Source: an uncultured bacterium
GTDB lineage: Bacteria > Bacteroidota > Bacteroidia > Bacteroidales > Bacteroidaceae
Length of the DNA: 64,000 nucleotides
Direction: 5' to 3'
Assembly (NCBI GenBank): GCA_905214795.1
Contig: CAJMNM010000002.1
Span: 124,001 to 188,000 of the forward strand
In this document: piece after piece, positions 61,668 to 64,000 of the stretch
How positions within the stretch are numbered: position 1 is the stretch's first letter
Layout of the letters: each line of letters starts with the position of its first letter
Position numbers and translations under genes: made by a program
Notes under the pieces: model-generated
Database searches by the model: none
Told to the model about the DNA's origin: nothing
What the model saw: the letters and a program-made list of their open reading frames with translations, nothing else

Positions 61668-64000
61668 ATGAAAGAAAAATTAATACCAATGAATTACAAT
61701 ACAAAGTTTTATGGCATGGTAGTCTGTGGCGTTTTGGCTTTGGCTGCCTGTCAGGATGAACCCCTTGTGAAAAATGGGGAGAAGAGTGGAGTGACAATTT
61801 TAGCCCGTATGAGTGGTGAAATGAGGATCCGTACCTGTGTGGACAGTTCTGCACCCAACGGGGTGACCGGCATCCTGTGGTCACCTAAAGACACAATCGG
61901 TGTGTTTGGTGACAAGGGCACGAAGAATGCCCTGTTCGAGGCCACCAATACCGGTAACGTGGCAGAAGCCGAGTTCAACGGCACGATGGCAACCGGTGAA
62001 TATCCCACCTACGCCTATTATCCTTACAGTACAGACAATGCGGCGGCTGACGTCACAGCCTTGAAAGGCAATCTGAAACTGACGCAGACGTTCAACATGG
62101 CTACCGGCAAGCTGGAAGGTGACTACAAAGTGGGTACACCCACTTTCAAAACCTACGAGGGACGGTATGAATTTGCGTTCGAGCATCTGTTCTCTTTGCT
62201 GAAATTTGATATCAATGCCACAGGAACCGCTTTGGAAGGCGATGCGCTAGAAAGCATCATCCTGACTTTGCCGGAAGGCAGACGTTTGGGAGGCGAATTT
62301 ACTTTTGATGCCACATCAAAGGCTGTGACATGGACCGGTGATGCTGCCGGTGCCAATGAGCTGACGATGGTATGGAGCGACAAGCCCGCCCTTACTAACG
62401 GAAAGTCCTATACCGGCTATATCACCTGTGCGCCGGATATCCGTCAGGGTGATGAAATCAAAATTACCATACTGACACAGAAATTCAAGGCCGAATTCAC
62501 ACGCACAGCGTTGGTGGACTTTGCCGCGAACACCAGCTATACGTTCCCGCTCTCGCTGGAGAACTATAAGAACGATATGGTGGTAACCGACCGTCCGGTT
62601 ATTACATCGTTCTCTTTCGAGACGAAGAACAATGCAGGTAAGATTCTGGATAAGAAGTTAGTATTTAACGGCAGTGATACAAGACCGGAAACGAGCAACG
62701 GAGAAACTCTGAATGTGGACGGTGAGACGATAACCGGTTGCATACCTTATCTGTATGATTTCAAACTGAAGCCTACATTCACTGTAAGCAACGGCACAAC
62801 TGTCATGATAGACGGGGTGGAACAGAAAAGTGGAGAGAGTGAAGTTGATTTCAGTAAACCTGTAGTCTATACTCTTTCCAATGGAGAAGAGACAAGAGAG
62901 GTTACCGTATCTGTCACCAACTCCGGCTTGCCAGTTGTGGTATTGACACAGAGTGGAGGTGGTTCGGAAAACTGGGCGGAAGCCGGTATCAATGTCCGTT
63001 CGAAAGACTCAGACTGGGTAGAAGATGATTTGTTTACGGTGTATAAGGCAGATGGAACTGTAGATGTGGATGGTGCGTTTTGCGGTATCCGTTTGCGCGG
63101 CAATTCCACTCAGAATTTCCCGAAGAAACCGTTTGCCATCAAACTTGTTGGGAAGGCAGAAGTACTTGGCATGCCCAAACACAAGCGTTGGGTATTGCTT
63201 GCCAACTGGATGGACCGCACCATGCTCCGCAATGCGGTGGCGTTGGATATCGCACACCGTGTAGACAGTGCCTATGTGAATAATGAGGATAACTATACTG
63301 AAGACAATGGCGGTATCGGTTGGAGTCCTCGCGGAACCAGCGTGGAAGTCGTGATGGACGGACGGCATGTAGGTAATTACTATCTGTGCGAGCAAATCAA
63401 GATTGATGGAGACCGTGTGAATATCAAAGACTGCATAGAAGACGTGATAGACGATGGCAATGCAAATCCGACCATGGCCGATTGTGGTTATCTGTTGGAA
63501 TTTGACGACAATTTTGACGAGGTGGACAGGTTCCGCACCGGACGTGGCTTGCCGTGCATGTTCAAGGATGAGGTCAAGCAGTATAGTGCTGATATTTACA
63601 ATCAGGTGAAGGCCAGAATAGAGGCTGTAGAAGCTAATCTGGAGAACGGTAATTATGCTTACACGGATTTGAATATCAATTCATTGGTAGATTATTTCCT
63701 GATACAGGAACTGACTTTTAACGATGAGTACAAGCATCCGAAGAGTGTGTATATGATTATTGACGGTGAAGGTAAGCTGACAGCCGGTCCGGTATGGGAT
63801 TTTGACTGGCAGACATTTGTTGATTACGACAAGGTGCAGGCCATGAACAGCAAATATGGCGGATCATATTCTTGCCGTAAGGCGGATGAGTGGCTGTATG
63901 GGGCATCTAAGTTGGCGGAGAAAACGTCATGGTGGCCCGGCAGTGATTATGACTACGAAAATGATATGCCTTACATGTGGTATCCGTTGCTGTTCAAGGA
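61668..64000 (+). CDS. CotH-kinase-family lipoprotein (3' end outside window)
   Basis: At least 777 residues, frame open to the window edge. Lipoprotein signal with LALAAC; ATG at 61689 is an alternative start. N-terminal fimbrillin-like region to about 330, then an Ig-like stretch, then the CotH pattern: FCGIRLRGNSTQNFPKKPFAIKL, LLANWMDRTMLRNAVALDIA, VVMDGRHVGNYYLCEQIK, and GPVWDFDWQ with the metal-binding Asp pair. CotH kinases phosphorylate proteins on Ser outside the cytoplasm. Likely a surface or periplasmic protein kinase; the substrate might be the neighbouring lipoprotein. Confidence 0.88.
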   Translation, partial: MKEKLIPMNYNTKFYGMVVCGVLALAACQDEPLVKNGEKSGVTILARMSGEMRIRTCVDSSAPNGVTGILWSPKDTIGVFGDKGTKNALFEATNTGNVAEAEFNGTMATGEYPTYAYYPYSTDNAAADVTALKGNLKLTQTFNMATGKLEGDYKVGTPTFKTYEGRYEFAFEHLFSLLKFDINATGTALEGDALESIILTLPEGRRLGGEFTFDATSKAVTWTGDAAGANELTMVWSDKPALTNGKSYTGYITCAPDIRQGDEIKITILTQKFKAEFTRTALVDFAANTSYTFPLSLENYKNDMVVTDRPVITSFSFETKNNAGKILDKKLVFNGSDTRPETSNGETLNVDGETITGCIPYLYDFKLKPTFTVSNGTTVMIDGVEQKSGESEVDFSKPVVYTLSNGEETREVTVSVTNSGLPVVVLTQSGGGSENWAEAGINVRSKDSDWVEDDLFTVYKADGTVDVDGAFCGIRLRGNSTQNFPKKPFAIKLVGKAEVLGMPKHKRWVLLANWMDRTMLRNAVALDIAHRVDSAYVNNEDNYTEDNGGIGWSPRGTSVEVVMDGRHVGNYYLCEQIKIDGDRVNIKDCIEDVIDDGNANPTMADCGYLLEFDDNFDEVDRFRTGRGLPCMFKDEVKQYSADIYNQVKARIEAVEANLENGNYAYTDLNINSLVDYFLIQELTFNDEYKHPKSVYMIIDGEGKLTAGPVWDFDWQTFVDYDKVQAMNSKYGGSYSCRKADEWLYGASKLAEKTSWWPGSDYDYENDMPYMWYPLLFK

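Noticed and set aside
1..64000. tRNA, rRNA or insertion-sequence genes
   Set aside because: I found no cloverleaf-type conserved stretches, rRNA segments or transposase motifs; a tRNAscan/ISfinder search would be decisive.

Overview
The window looks like a chromosomal segment of a gut Bacteroidales bacterium (Bacteroides/Phocaeicola type). The evidence is promoters of the TAnnTTTG (-7) class, a UpxY-type NusG paralogue in front of a capsule locus, fimbrillin-like lipoproteins, a Bacteroidales-style integrase and VapE-like protein, and a cobalamin riboswitch before a TonB-dependent receptor. Species cannot be decided from sequence reading alone.

Positions 1-28.3 kb are mostly core genome. They hold a B12-riboswitch-controlled TonB receptor (cut by the window edge), a TPR protein, threonine ammonia-lyase with its RidA partner, a YugP-type metallopeptidase with a Na/Ca exchanger, a MATE exporter, a YtxH/holin-family envelope triad, a SPOR lipoprotein, ruvX-def-TPR, thrS-infC-rpmI-rplT, a polyprenyl-phosphate sugar module (DUF368, GT39, GtrA, GtrB-like GT2), a PIF1-like helicase, a CE1-like esterase, and carboxynorspermidine synthase next to recA.

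Positions 28.5-33.4 kb are accessory. A VWA-like protein without its metal site is followed by a GC-rich VapE/DUF3874-like ATPase. A 0.7-kb gene-free block then carries ten copies of CCTTCAC/GTGAAGG and several copies of a GTACGGTTACG element. After it come a tyrosine recombinase and, 27 bp past its stop codon, a 198-bp segment bounded by perfect 22-bp inverted repeats built like recombinase core sites (9-bp arms, 7-bp spacer). This is very probably an invertible promoter for the capsule locus.

Positions 33.6-59.0 kb are a large capsular polysaccharide operon, all on the + strand: upxY, a Wzx flippase, a pyruvyltransferase, twelve glycosyltransferases (GT2-like, GT11, GT32, GT4), a Wzy polymerase, a WcaJ-type initiating transferase, a Wza-like export lipoprotein and a Wzc-like tyrosine kinase with a Tyr-Gly tail. 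Two elements do not belong to ordinary capsule synthesis. One is a protein of six tandem helix-turn-helix modules. The other is a PqqD-like / nucleotidyltransferase / HPr-kinase-like cassette of the kind known from peptide-modifying (RiPP) clusters. A 62-residue peptide gene follows wzc, then a fimbrillin-like lipoprotein with a degenerate PI-PLC domain and a CotH-kinase lipoprotein (cut by the window end). Together these suggest a capsule locus coupled to a possible peptide-modification or surface-protein system.

Base composition changes sharply along the accessory part: GC-rich at about 30-31.2 kb, very AT-rich at about 32-41 kb, intermediate to 53 kb, and GC-rich again at 53.4-59 kb. This is consistent with mosaic assembly.
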